Below, piece by piece: positions 5,875 to 13,412 of a stretch of DNA of 13,533 bases. The DNA comes from DATCLA01 sp036564195 (GTDB lineage Bacteria; Bacillota; UBA4882; UBA8346). The stretch lies in assembly GCA_036564195.1 (NCBI GenBank), contig DATCLA010000256.1, forward strand, positions 1-13,533, written 5' to 3'. How positions within the stretch are numbered: position 1 is the first letter of the stretch; the number at the start of each line of letters is the position of its first letter. Under the pieces are notes generated by a model that made no database searches, was not told the DNA's origin, and saw only the letters and a program-made list of their open reading frames with translations. Both the position numbers and the translations under genes were made by a program.

Positions 5875-6612
5875 TTAATCAAATACCCGGGTATTTCCAT
5901 CCTTTAACTCAGCCGTTAACAAAGTCGAGTTAATGATTTGACAAATCTCCTTGGTATGATCATGAATGAAAAAATGCCCTCCGCTAAAATTTTGTAAGGT
6001 AAATTTGCCGACTGTATGCTGTTGCCACTCAGTCATCTCCTGCTCAGTGGTATCATCCTCAGTACCGTTAAATACGGTTATAGCGCAATCCAGTTGCTTC
6101 GTTCTTTCGGAATATTGATAAGTTTCAATTATCCGGTAGTCCGCCCGTAACACCGGAAGGTAAATATCCAGCAAATTCCGGCAGTTAAACAGTTCCCGCG
6201 GCGTCCCTCCTAATTTAAAAATTTCATCACAAAACTCCGCTTCGGGAAACGTATGAAGGAGCTTTTTCTCCTTTTGAACGTGAGGCGCCGCTCTTCCGGA
6301 AAAAAACAGATGCATCGGGCTGATCCCGTCTTTTTCCTGAAGTTGATGGGCCAATTCGTAACCGATCAGGCTTCCCATGCTATGACCGAAAAATGCAAAC
6401 TTCGCAGTGTCCAACTGGCGCCGGACCTCATGATATGCATCAGCCACAGCCTGATCCAGGTTTCCATAACAACTTTCATTAAACCGCTTACCCCGGCCGG
6501 CCAACTCCACCGGCACCAGCTTAATTGAATGATCCAAATATTTCTTCCACTTTAAGTACACCATGGCTGAACCGCCCCCGTAGGGGAAGAAGAACAGTTT
6601 AATTTGGTCCAT
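5875..6612 (-). CDS. Type II (editing) thioesterase
   Basis: This 245-residue alpha/beta hydrolase resembles the discrete thioesterases (GrsT, SrfA-D, RifR) that clear wrong or stalled acyl groups from carrier proteins of nonribosomal peptide and polyketide synthases. Visible landmarks are an oxyanion-side FPYGGG near residue 9, nucleophile elbow GHSMG at 76-80 (S78), acid D186 or D187 in NGTEDD, and H213 in SGGHFF. Residues 121-165 form the lid. ATG at 6612 has AGGAG 7 bases upstream. No carrier protein, synthetase or phosphopantetheinyl transferase is in the window, so it is an orphan here. A long leader with a stable stem separates it from its promoter. Confidence 0.88.
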   Translation of the reverse strand: MDQIKLFFFPYGGGSAMVYLKWKKYLDHSIKLVPVELAGRGKRFNESCYGNLDQAVADAYHEVRRQLDTAKFAFFGHSMGSLIGYELAHQLQEKDGISPMHLFFSGRAAPHVQKEKKLLHTFPEAEFCDEIFKLGGTPRELFNCRNLLDIYLPVLRADYRIIETYQYSERTKQLDCAITVFNGTEDDTTEQEMTEWQQHTVGKFTLQNFSGGHFFIHDHTKEICQIINSTLLTAELKDGNTRVFD

Positions 6613-6696
6613 TAAAAACTCCTGCCATAATTTCCTAATAATACTGCCGTTACCGGCTGGTCCCCTTTTTCGAAGTCAATCTCGGTCCATGGTAAA

Positions 6697-6737
6697 GGCG
6701 ATTACCGGAAAGTAACAGGTTAAACCGATTAATCGCC
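6697..6737 (-). other. Structured leader stem of the thioesterase gene
   Basis: GGCGATTA (6697-6704) pairs perfectly with TAATCGCC (6730-6737) across a 25-base loop that has a short internal GGTT/AACC pairing. It falls inside the roughly 145-base leader between the predicted promoter and the ATG at 6612. I do not recognise a riboswitch class. Confidence 0.4.
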
Positions 6738-6756
6738 CCATAAGGGAACTTTTCCA

Positions 6757-6780
6757 CCAAATTATTATAACATTATTTGG
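6757..6780 (-). promoter_or_regulatory. Extended -10 promoter within a dyad, thioesterase gene
   Basis: The minus strand holds TGTTATAAT (6772-6764), an extended -10. It is centred in an imperfect palindrome from CCAAAT (6757-6762) to ATTTGG (6775-6780), in which 8 of 12 position pairs match. A repressor binding this dyad would cover the -10. No protein is identified for it. Confidence 0.45.
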
Positions 6781-6885
6781 ATAATCTTTCCATGGGATCA
6801 GAGATGAAATACCTTGAGTTGTTAAAAACGCTTTCTATAGAAAAATATTACAATCAAGGCTCCCTTAAAGCAGAGCAATTAATCT

Positions 6886-6924
6886 AAAAAGGAAACCTTC
6901 ACCAAACCTGAAGATCTCCTTTTT
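6886..6924 (-). terminator. Terminator of the lipoprotein gene
   Basis: AAAAAGGA (6886-6893) pairs with TCCTTTTT (6917-6924), with an inner CTTC/GAAG pairing (6897-6900 with 6910-6913). Runs of A and T on both sides make it usable in either direction. It lies about 50 bases after the minus-strand lipoprotein stop. Confidence 0.65.
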
Positions 6925-6971
6925 ATTAAAACCAAACAGCTAAGTTCCAAAGACTCTTTCTTCAGCCGGGA

Positions 6972-7535
6972 CTAGTTTCTTTGATTAGTGTTATTTTGAA
7001 GGTTAAAAAGTTTCATTTGATTTAAATTAGACGAAGAAGGAATAATAAACGTCATTGAATTGTATTTCCACGTTCCTTCCACCTGTTTAACCTTTGCAAT
7101 ACAATGTATAATTGTGCTGGCAGTAATTCCTCCCCCAGTTACTGTAAGTTTAATATTAAAATCAACCACTCCGGCAGTATCGCTAATTTTTTGGTATGAA
7201 ATATTAGAATAAGTAAACTCTGGATATTTTTCTATTTTAAAAGTATTATTGTATTCAGCCTGATAACTGGCAGGATCTTGCCAAGTTAGAATCAGAGGTG
7301 TTGATCCTTGAATTTCATATATTTCTTCCACCGGGTAGTCAGCTAGGGTTGCAATTAGACTAGCATTTCTGTCAAGAAAAGATTTTCGGAAATTGGCCAG
7401 TAATGTACTTACCCCTGCCGGCATATTATCAGGACCGTTAACTTGATTGTCATTCTTGCTATCATTGCCGCCACAACCCGTAACTAGAAAGAGCATTGTA
7501 ACAATTAACACCGAAAAAACACCGATTTTTCGCAT
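6972..7535 (-). CDS. Secreted lipoprotein of unknown function, possible NTF2-like fold
   Basis: The product starts with a lipoprotein signal peptide: MRK, a hydrophobic stretch, then LVTGC with lipidation at C21. It would be anchored on the outer face of the membrane. A short Gly/Asn/Asp linker (22-45) leads to a domain of about 130 residues. Helix LLANFRKSFLDRNASLIATL followed by alternating strands ending WKYNSMTFIIP resembles small SnoaL/NTF2-like domains, but I cannot name a family. The frame is open to 7637, yet the right start is ATG at 7535, with AAAGGGGG 7 bases upstream and the signal peptide immediately after; the longer N-terminus is Lys-rich and unlikely. It is monocistronic with its own terminator. 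Confidence 0.8.
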   Translation of the reverse strand: MRKIGVFSVLIVTMLFLVTGCGGNDSKNDNQVNGPDNMPAGVSTLLANFRKSFLDRNASLIATLADYPVEEIYEIQGSTPLILTWQDPASYQAEYNNTFKIEKYPEFTYSNISYQKISDTAGVVDFNIKLTVTGGGITASTIIHCIAKVKQVEGTWKYNSMTFIIPSSSNLNQMKLFNLQNNTNQRN

Positions 7536-7631
7536 CGAATAGCCCCCTTTTTTTAAATTAATCTTAATTATTACGAGCTTGAAGAAAACGACAGCTTTCT
7601 TTCTTAAATTCACCTCTTTTAAATTAAATTT

Positions 7632-7759
7632 AGACAACCAAAACAGCTCGACCCAAACAACCGCTAATCACAGATAACTAGCAAGCTAAACTTGAGGGCT
7701 AACGTATACTTAAGGCTTTTATGGCAGGCATTCGGACAAAACTCTTTTGTTGGTTGTCT
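7632..7759. repeat. 10-bp inverted repeat bounding about 128 bases
   Basis: AGACAACCAA (7632-7641) is the exact reverse complement of TTGGTTGTCT (7750-7759). The enclosed DNA has no ORF. It could be a small MITE-like element or chance; I see no clear target-site duplication. The rest of this gene-free stretch (7536-7953) holds AT-rich leader DNA of the lipoprotein gene and the rtcB terminator. Confidence 0.25.
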
Positions 7760-7874
7760 TATAATTATTATTCCATAAATTAGGATTATTTCCCTATCTT
7801 ACCATTTTGGATTATAGGTTTATTGTATACTAACAATTTGGGTATTTGTAAAATTTTCCGGCCTGGCACACAGA

Positions 7875-7906
7875 TAAAAAAAGCCTGAGAACTGTCTCTC
7901 TAAGCT
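7875..7906 (-). terminator. Terminator of rtcB
   Basis: On the minus strand AAGC-GAGA arms pair with TCTC-GCTT (7881-7906, with small internal mismatches), and the right arm runs into seven T residues. It lies about 50 bases after the rtcB stop. Confidence 0.65.
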
Positions 7907-7953
7907 TCACAATGTAAAAAGACCCGATTCATTATGGTTACTCGCGGTTTATA

Positions 7954-9138
7954 TCAGTCCCCGGCTGCCTTAAAACTATAAACCGGTTTGATTATCTTAT
8001 TAATCTCCACTGTGTCCTGAATATTGGCAATGATTTCTGCCATCGGTTTATAAGCAGCCGGGGCTTCGTCAAGGGTATCCCGGGATAAGCAAGTAGTATA
8101 AATCCCTTGCATCGACTGCTTAAACTCTTGCAACTTAAGACTTTGCTTTGCCTGTTTCCGGCTCATTAATCTTCCGGCCCCGTGCGGGGCGGAATAATTC
8201 CACGCCGGGTTGCCTTTCCCGGTGGCAATAATACTGCCATCCCGCATATTGATGGGAATAATGACGACCTCACCCCGTTTAGCGGAGATTGCCCCTTTTC
8301 GGAGAATCCGCTCATCCAGATCAATGTAATTATGAATGGTGGTAAAACTGTCAACCACCGTAAAACCCATCGCCTTAATGATCTCACCGGCAATGGCCTT
8401 CCGGTTCAGTCCGGCATAGTGTTGGGCAATCTTCATATCGTGTAAATATGCTTGGAAGGATTCACCTTCAACATAGGCTAAGGCTAAATTAACCCGTTGC
8501 TTAATTTTTTCGTTCTCACCCTGGAACTCCCGGCGGCCGCCTTGGGCTTCGCAATCCTTAATAAGGCGTTCGCTGCCCAGTTTTACAAAGGCTGCCTTGG
8601 CTTGCTGCTGGTAATACTCAGCAATCTGTTTTCCCAGGTAACGGCTGCCGGAATGGACGACCAGGTAGAGATTGCCCTGATCATCGCTATCCAGCTCTAT
8701 AAAGTGATTCCCGCCACCTAAAGTCCCAATGCTTAACCGGGCCCGTTTTAAATCCAAGTGTTGCTTGCTTTTTAATTCTTCCAAATCTACCAAGGCGTTG
8801 TATTCATGAGGATCCCTCCGGACCGCAAACCCGCTGGGGATTTGTTTGTGGATCACCTGGTCCAGTTTTTCAAAGTCAACTTCGGTCTGGTGGATCCGGC
8901 AGACCAACATGCCGCAGCCGATGTCGACCCCGACCAGATTGGGAACGACTTTATCGTTTATGGTCATTGTGGTGCCAATGGTACAGCCGACTCCGGCGTG
9001 GGTATCGGGCATAATCCGGATACGACTGCCTTTAACAAATTCATGGTTGCATAATTCTTTGATTTGTTGGTAGGCATTCTCATCAATATTGTCGGTGTAA
9101 ATAATGGCTTCGTTATACTGTCCTTTAACTGTTTTCAT
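7954..9138 (-). CDS. rtcB: RtcB-family RNA ligase
   Basis: RtcB joins RNA 2',3'-cyclic phosphate (via 3'-phosphate) to 5'-OH ends using GTP and Mn2+, in RNA repair. Motifs, numbered from the chosen start: DTHAG at 45-49, metal-binding D72 and C75 in GVDIGCGM, H145 in GGGNHF, H162 in VHSGSR, H269 in TTIHNY, and H319 in APHGAGRLMSR, the residue that becomes GMP-linked. The protein is 394 residues, shorter than the about 408-residue E. coli or 480-residue archaeal forms but typical of the compact bacterial subgroup. ATG at 9138 is chosen over 9165 because GGAGG lies 8 bases upstream and the fold begins at MKTVKGQYNEA. No rtcA, archease or rtcR neighbour is present; it appears monocistronic. Confidence 0.93.
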   Translation of the reverse strand: MKTVKGQYNEAIIYTDNIDENAYQQIKELCNHEFVKGSRIRIMPDTHAGVGCTIGTTMTINDKVVPNLVGVDIGCGMLVCRIHQTEVDFEKLDQVIHKQIPSGFAVRRDPHEYNALVDLEELKSKQHLDLKRARLSIGTLGGGNHFIELDSDDQGNLYLVVHSGSRYLGKQIAEYYQQQAKAAFVKLGSERLIKDCEAQGGRREFQGENEKIKQRVNLALAYVEGESFQAYLHDMKIAQHYAGLNRKAIAGEIIKAMGFTVVDSFTTIHNYIDLDERILRKGAISAKRGEVVIIPINMRDGSIIATGKGNPAWNYSAPHGAGRLMSRKQAKQSLKLQEFKQSMQGIYTTCLSRDTLDEAPAAYKPMAEIIANIQDTVEINKIIKPVYSFKAAGD

Positions 9139-9272
9139 CACCGCTACCTCCGAGTTGGAGATCAATGATTAGAATCTTCAATAAAACAAACACGTGAAAC
9201 TTTTCCAAAAATAACCGCCAGATTCAAAAAATTAATTTATTCCTTTAACACGCTTACCACTGGCATAGAAAT

Positions 9273-9310
9273 AAAAGCGCTTGTTAAAACAGAATATTAA
9301 CAGCGCTTTT
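9273..9310 (-). terminator. Terminator of the GH43 gene
   Basis: AAAAGCGCT (9273-9281) pairs with AGCGCTTTT (9302-9310). The stem continues as GTTAA/TTAAC (9283-9287 with 9297-9301). It can work in both directions and lies about 100 bases after the GH43 stop. Beyond it, the DNA up to the rtcB start holds only that gene's leader. Confidence 0.75.
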
Positions 9311-9406
9311 AGGGTAAATTCGGATATTACTCCGACCCGGGACGAATGGAGGCACAACCGAATGTTACCTCCATAAGAAGCACGATTGTTTGCAGCTACT
9401 TTAATT

Positions 9407-10396
9407 TTATGACTTCCGCGACCCGAGGTCGACCGGCTGAATGGTGCCGTCGGGATTATACTTTAGTTTAGTGTATTTCACACAACGTTTGTTATCGGCG
9501 CCGCCGGATAAAGTACTGTCATGATAAAACAGATACCACTGACCCTTAAATTGGACAATTGAATGGTGGGTCGTCCAACCCGGTACCGGGTTGAGGATGC
9601 GGCCTTTATAGACATAAGGACCTTTAGGGTTTTTGCTCATGGCATAGACAATATAATGGGTAGTACCGGTCGAATACGAAAGATAATAATTACCGTTGTA
9701 TTTATGGACCCAGGGGGCTTCAAAATACCTTCTTTCCTCATCTCCGGCCAGTAAGGGGTTGCCGGCCTCATCAACAATGGTTATCTCCTGGGGCGGCTCT
9801 TTAAATGTCAGCAGATCAGCGCTTAATTCGGCCATCCGCGGCCCCAAAGCCGGTTCTGATTGGGCCGGACCGGTCGCTTCAGGATTAAAGGTACCGGTCT
9901 GCCATTTCTCCAGTTGTCCTCCCCAGAGGCCGCCGAAATAAAGATAGGCCCGGTTGTCATCATCAATAAAAACTGCCGGATCAATGCTGAAGCTACCTGG
10001 GATGTATTGGGGTTGCGGCGTAAATGGCCCGGCCGGGCGGGGACTGGTGGCAACGCCAATCCGAAAGATTCCTTCCTGATCCCGCGCTGGAAAAAATAAA
10101 TAATAGGTATTATTTTTAAAAGCCGCATCCGGAGCCCATAACTGTTGGCTGGCCCAGGGAATATCCCTAAGATGCAGTGCTTCACCATGGTCCACACAGG
10201 GAGAGTCGAAATCGTCTAAGGACAAGATATGGTAGTCTTCCATGACATATTGGTCGCCATTATCATTGGAAGGGATGTCTTTGTCAAGGTCGTGAGAAGG
10301 GTATATATAAAGCTTCCCTTCAAATACATGCGCTGACGGATCGGCGGTATAAATATGGGTCACTAAAGGTTCGTTAGGCTTCATTTTATTTTCCAT
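9407..10396 (-). CDS. Glycoside hydrolase family 43, intracellular
   Basis: GH43 enzymes are inverting five-bladed beta-propeller glycosidases acting on xylo- and arabino-oligosaccharides. The catalytic set is visible: general base D19 in YTADPSAHVFEGKLY, pKa-modulating D139 in SIDPAVFIDDD, and general acid E226 in RRYFEAPWVHKYNGNYYLSY. Propeller repeats WAPDAAFKNNTYYLFF and HHSIVQFKGQWYLFYHD are also typical. The 329-residue protein is a single catalytic domain without signal peptide or carbohydrate-binding module, so it should act on imported oligosaccharides in the cytoplasm. Substrate (xylose or arabinose side) cannot be fixed from sequence. ATG at 10396 has AAGGAG 8 bases upstream. It has its own promoter with an inverted repeat and its own terminator; no sugar transporter is adjacent. 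Confidence 0.92.
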   Translation of the reverse strand: MENKMKPNEPLVTHIYTADPSAHVFEGKLYIYPSHDLDKDIPSNDNGDQYVMEDYHILSLDDFDSPCVDHGEALHLRDIPWASQQLWAPDAAFKNNTYYLFFPARDQEGIFRIGVATSPRPAGPFTPQPQYIPGSFSIDPAVFIDDDNRAYLYFGGLWGGQLEKWQTGTFNPEATGPAQSEPALGPRMAELSADLLTFKEPPQEITIVDEAGNPLLAGDEERRYFEAPWVHKYNGNYYLSYSTGTTHYIVYAMSKNPKGPYVYKGRILNPVPGWTTHHSIVQFKGQWYLFYHDSTLSGGADNKRCVKYTKLKYNPDGTIQPVDLGSRKS

Positions 10397-10451
10397 TTTA
10401 GGTCTCCTTGATTTACTATTAATTTACTAAATTAGAATAACTTATTAAGCA

Positions 10452-10481
10452 TATTATACCAAAATGTATAATATTTGGGAA
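10452..10481 (-). promoter_or_regulatory. GH43 promoter with overlapping inverted repeat
   Basis: On the minus strand TTCCCA (10481-10476) and TATAAT (10458-10453) are separated by 17 bases, a good sigma-A arrangement 57 bases before the ATG. TATTATAC (10452-10459) and GTATAATA (10466-10473) form a perfect 8-bp inverted repeat with a 6-base spacer over the -10 and spacer. A sugar-responsive repressor could bind here. Confidence 0.55.
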
Positions 10482-10566
10482 CTAATATATTGATTCATAA
10501 TATATTGTATTGGTTAAAATATTCAAAAAGACCTTAGACTTCACTATTTGCCCAACTTAACTTTCA

Positions 10567-11403
10567 TCATTCAAAATTCATCACCAATACCTCGTCAATT
10601 TCCCCCCGTTTTTTAGCATCGGAATTAATGGATCGTTTCGCTTTAATAGTTACCATTGGATAATCTTTGTATAATTCCTTAATAAAATCCGTGGCAGAAT
10701 TGGATAACAAAAATTTAACTCCAGCTTCATTGAGCCGGTCACAGACCTTTTTAAGGCGAATTTGCTCGGCTTTATTAAACCCATTCTTAGCGTAACCGGT
10801 AAAACTGGCGGTGTCCGAGACCGGATCATACGGAGGATCAAAATAAACAAGATCCCCTTTTTTAGCTCCGGTTACAGCCTCCTCAAAATCTTTACAGGTA
10901 AAGGTAATATCCGCTTTATTAAAGTATTCACTAACAGCCTTCAAGGTTGGCTCATTAACAATATTGGGGTTAGTGTATCTGCCAAAAGGCGTATTAAATT
11001 CGCCTGCCTTATTAACCCGGAACAACCCATTATAGCAAGTTTTATTTAAATAGATAATCCGTGAGGCTTTCTGAAGCGGCGTCAGTTGACTATATCTAAC
11101 GCTATCCCGATCCCATCCCCGGATTTCATAGAAATATTTTGCCTCGTTCTTATGCTTTTTAAGATCTGCGATCAGCATCTCAACGTCATTTTTAATCACT
11201 TCATATAAATTGATTAACTCCTTGTTGATATCATTAACAACTGCTTTCGGTGGTTGCAATTCAAACAGGACAGCCCCACCACCGACAAATGGCTCATAAT
11301 AAGTAGCGATAGTTTTGGGGAGATGTTCTTTTATTTGCTCTACTATTTGCCGTTTTCCACCTACCCATTTGACTACCGGTGCAACTAATTTGGCGATTGT
11401 CAT
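10567..11403 (-). CDS. DNA adenine-N6 methyltransferase, Dam/DpnM-like (D12 class)
   Basis: This protein transfers methyl groups from S-adenosylmethionine to adenine N6, most likely in GATC by similarity to the Dam/DpnM family. Motif order is that of alpha-class enzymes: KWVGGKRQ (12-19, motif X), YEPFVGGGAVLFEL (36-49, SAM-binding motif I), the target recognition region around LNKTCYNGLFRVN (119-131), then DPPYDP (189-194, catalytic motif IV). The 278-residue length is normal. ATG at 11403 is chosen over an upstream TTG because GAGGAG lies 7 bases before it. No restriction endonuclease is adjacent on either side, so it is an orphan methyltransferase here. Roles in gene regulation, replication timing, mismatch repair or phage defence cannot be separated from sequence. 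Confidence 0.9.
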   Translation of the reverse strand: MTIAKLVAPVVKWVGGKRQIVEQIKEHLPKTIATYYEPFVGGGAVLFELQPPKAVVNDINKELINLYEVIKNDVEMLIADLKKHKNEAKYFYEIRGWDRDSVRYSQLTPLQKASRIIYLNKTCYNGLFRVNKAGEFNTPFGRYTNPNIVNEPTLKAVSEYFNKADITFTCKDFEEAVTGAKKGDLVYFDPPYDPVSDTASFTGYAKNGFNKAEQIRLKKVCDRLNEAGVKFLLSNSATDFIKELYKDYPMVTIKAKRSINSDAKKRGEIDEVLVMNFE

Positions 11404-11472
11404 AGCTGTACTCCTCAACGCTCTGTTAGTAGATATTACCTAAGGTACGGTTATTCTCATTAGCACTTTCCC

Positions 11473-11518
11473 ACTGCTTAAACCGGCAGTTTTCTGGCTC
11501 CGACCGGAACAGTGAGCC
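11473..11518. other. Two small hairpins downstream of the aldolase gene
   Basis: ACTGC (11473-11477) pairs with GCAGT (11486-11490), and GGCTC (11496-11500) pairs with GAGCC (11514-11518). They lie just after the minus-strand stop at 11541 and could slow or end transcription, but there is no T-tract in that direction, so they are weak terminator candidates. Confidence 0.25.
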
Positions 11519-11540
11519 GTCTACCCTTGACCGTCCTTAT

Positions 11541-12224
11541 CTACCGGGAGTTGATTAGATTCACCCGATCCAGACCATAAGCTTCTTGCCATTGACGTTT
11601 AAACTCAGCTACATCTGCCGTAGTTGCCGGAAAGGCAATCAACTTTTCAATCAATTCCGGTCCTACTGTCACCGCCTGTGCTCTGGCGAGACAGACGTCA
11701 TGGACCTGTTGAACATTCTTAAAGCTGGCAGCCAAAATTGCGGTCGGCAACCGATAAACGGAGAATAATTGGGCAATTTCCGCAACCACTTTTACTCCAT
11801 CAGCACCTAAATTATCGATACGGTTTACATAGGGTGCCACATACTTGGCACCGTTCATTGCGGCAAGCAACGCTTGCAAAGAAGTATAAACCGTGGTTGC
11901 CAGTGTCGGAATCGCGGCTGCTGCCAGTAGTTTCAGGGCTTTAAGGCCTTCCCGGGTTACCGGAATTTTCATCACAACTGCGCCTGATAAGTTTTCCTTG
12001 ATAAATTTAGCTTCCTCCAGCATTTCAGCTGTTGTTGCTCCGAGCACCTGGACAAAAATCTCCTTTTGTTCACCGATTATTGCCCGAATTTCTTTAAGTA
12101 CTTCCAAATAAGGACGTTTTGCTTTAGCCAAAAGCGCCGGATTGGTGGTGACGCCGGCTATGGGGTAATAATCGTTCAAAATGGTGATTTGTTTAACATC
12201 CGCCGAATCAATATATAGTTTCAT
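11541..12224 (-). CDS. fsa: Fructose-6-phosphate aldolase-like transaldolase
   Basis: This 227-residue TIM-barrel class I aldolase belongs to the short transaldolase family. Schiff-base K86 lies in VVMKIPVT. Two residues separate F6P aldolase from true transaldolase: Gln at 59 (FVQVLGATT) rather than Glu, and Tyr at 132 (APYVNRID) rather than Phe. Both are the aldolase version here, as in E. coli FsaA. The C-terminal block LAASFKNVQQVHD and QWQEAYG also follow FsaA. It should cleave fructose-6-phosphate to dihydroxyacetone and glyceraldehyde-3-phosphate or act on related ketoses. Start ATG at 12224 has GGAGG 8 bases upstream. Many Gram-positives annotate such proteins as transaldolase (tal), so the physiological role is less sure than the family. 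Confidence 0.9.
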   Translation of the reverse strand: MKLYIDSADVKQITILNDYYPIAGVTTNPALLAKAKRPYLEVLKEIRAIIGEQKEIFVQVLGATTAEMLEEAKFIKENLSGAVVMKIPVTREGLKALKLLAAAAIPTLATTVYTSLQALLAAMNGAKYVAPYVNRIDNLGADGVKVVAEIAQLFSVYRLPTAILAASFKNVQQVHDVCLARAQAVTVGPELIEKLIAFPATTADVAEFKRQWQEAYGLDRVNLINSR

Positions 12225-12517
12225 CGCTTTTTCCTCCGCAGGCCTACTTTTTATAATTATTCACCCCACGATCTAAAAATCCTGGTTTAAACTACCGGCT
12301 AAGATAAAAATCATTCTTGGCAATTATTTATAACAACAGGAAAAAAAGGTCTTTGACCGAACTATTATCAATAACAGAGCAAATTTCACCAACCAAAATT
12401 CTTCCTTTTAACACAATGTATTAATAGACTAATCCTGGAAGACGCTATATATTGTAATTATGAAATCGCTTTATAAATTAAACAATTTTGAAATTTTGGC
12501 TACGGAGGCTGATAATC
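12225..12517. other. Divergent intergenic region, aldolase and macrodomain genes
   Basis: This AT-rich stretch must hold the promoters of both flanking genes. A TATAAA lies on the minus strand close to the aldolase start and another on the plus strand about 45 bases before the macrodomain start, but neither has a convincing -35. I see no ORF, RNA gene or strong hairpin. Confidence 0.3.
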
Positions 12518-13048
12518 ATGTTCCAACTTAACAACGCCAACCGGATTCAAGTAATTCAGGGCGACATTACCCAACTTCAAGTTGATGCCATTGTTAACGC
12601 AGCCAACCGGAGTTTACTGGGAGGCGGTGGAGTGGATGGAGCCATTCACCGTGTCGGCGGGCCCCAAATAGCAAAGGAATGCCAGGAAATCCGGAAACGC
12701 CAAGGTGGTTGTGAAACCGGTGCTGCCGTCATCACCAGCGGTGGTAATCTGCCCGCCAAATATGTGATCCATACCGTCGGTCCGGTCTGGAATGGAGGGA
12801 CTCATCAAGAGGCGGAATTGTTGGCCAGCTGCTATCGGCAGAGCTTGGTCCTAGCAACCCAACACCAGGTTCATTCGGTGGCTTTCCCCAATATCAGCAC
12901 CGGAGTCTACCGTTTTCCCAAACAGGCAGCAGCCCAAATTGCCATTAACACCGTTAGGTGTTTTTTAACTCAGGATCAGACAATCCAAAAGGTAATCTTC
13001 GTCTGTTTTGACCAGGAGAACTTCCAGATTTATCAGCAATTATTGTGA
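12518..13048 (+). CDS. Macrodomain ADP-ribose hydrolase (MacroD/YmdB type)
   Basis: This 176-residue single macrodomain should remove the acetyl group from O-acetyl-ADP-ribose and release ADP-ribose from acidic residues of modified proteins. The ADP-ribose pocket is complete: GDIT at 15-18, NAANRSLLGGGGVDGAIH (27-44) with catalytic-loop N30 and D40, and the phosphate-binding loop NISTGVY (125-131). Length and motifs match E. coli YmdB and human MacroD. ATG at 12518 is chosen over an upstream in-frame start because GGAGG lies 9 bases before it and the fold begins there. No ADP-ribosyltransferase or sirtuin (SirTM/DraG-like partner) is in the window, so the substrate is unknown. It is monocistronic; I see no clear terminator before the IS256 remnant. 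Confidence 0.93.
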   Translation: MFQLNNANRIQVIQGDITQLQVDAIVNAANRSLLGGGGVDGAIHRVGGPQIAKECQEIRKRQGGCETGAAVITSGGNLPAKYVIHTVGPVWNGGTHQEAELLASCYRQSLVLATQHQVHSVAFPNISTGVYRFPKQAAAQIAINTVRCFLTQDQTIQKVIFVCFDQENFQIYQQLL

Positions 13049-13117
13049 ACCTAATTTTGAAGCGGTTATGCCAGCAGTAACAGAATGGCAATCACGCGAT
13101 TTTGGAGACCGTAATCA

Positions 13118-13412
13118 TGGGAGGTAAACCGGGCTGAACTTTCCACGCATTTCAATTGTCCAGAAAAAGTTTCGCAGACTCATTTACACCACTAAAGCTG
13201 TGGAAGGATTTCATTGAATGTTGCGAAAATTTACTAAAACCAAGACAGTTTACCCTTCCGATGATGCCGTTAAAAAGTCGGTTTTCCTATTGGTTCAGGA
13301 AATCACTAAAAAATGGAGTATGCCAGTTCGGGATTGTATCATAATAGGTCAACTTATGATCTCTTTACCGACCGGTTGGATGAGCGACACGCCGGTTAAA
13401 GCAGGCTTTTAG
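13118..13412 (+). pseudogene. IS256-family (mutator) transposase, C-terminal remnant
   Basis: The DNA reads as the last about 100 codons of an IS256-type DDE transposase with three visible lesions. WEVNRAELSTHFNCPEKV (13118-13171) continues in the next frame, after one extra base at 13172, as RRLIYTTKAVEGFH. A TGA stop (13215-13217) stands where family members have Arg. Then follow MLRKFTKTKTVYPSDD and ITKKWSMPVRD. These match the conserved IYTTNAIEGFHRxLRKxTKTKxxFPxDD and TKKWxxxxRDW blocks. The catalytic Asp residues lie upstream in the full protein and are missing, so the copy is dead. A TAA in the same frame just upstream (13112-13114) also blocks it. The flanking 26-bp type IS256 inverted repeat was not recognised. 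Confidence 0.8.

Noticed and set aside
6804..6887. A 27-codon ORF (MKYLELLKTLSIEKYY...) ending at the terminator at 6886-6924.
   Set aside because: Composition is protein-like, but there is no convincing ribosome binding site or plus-strand promoter, and the terminator is explained by the lipoprotein gene.
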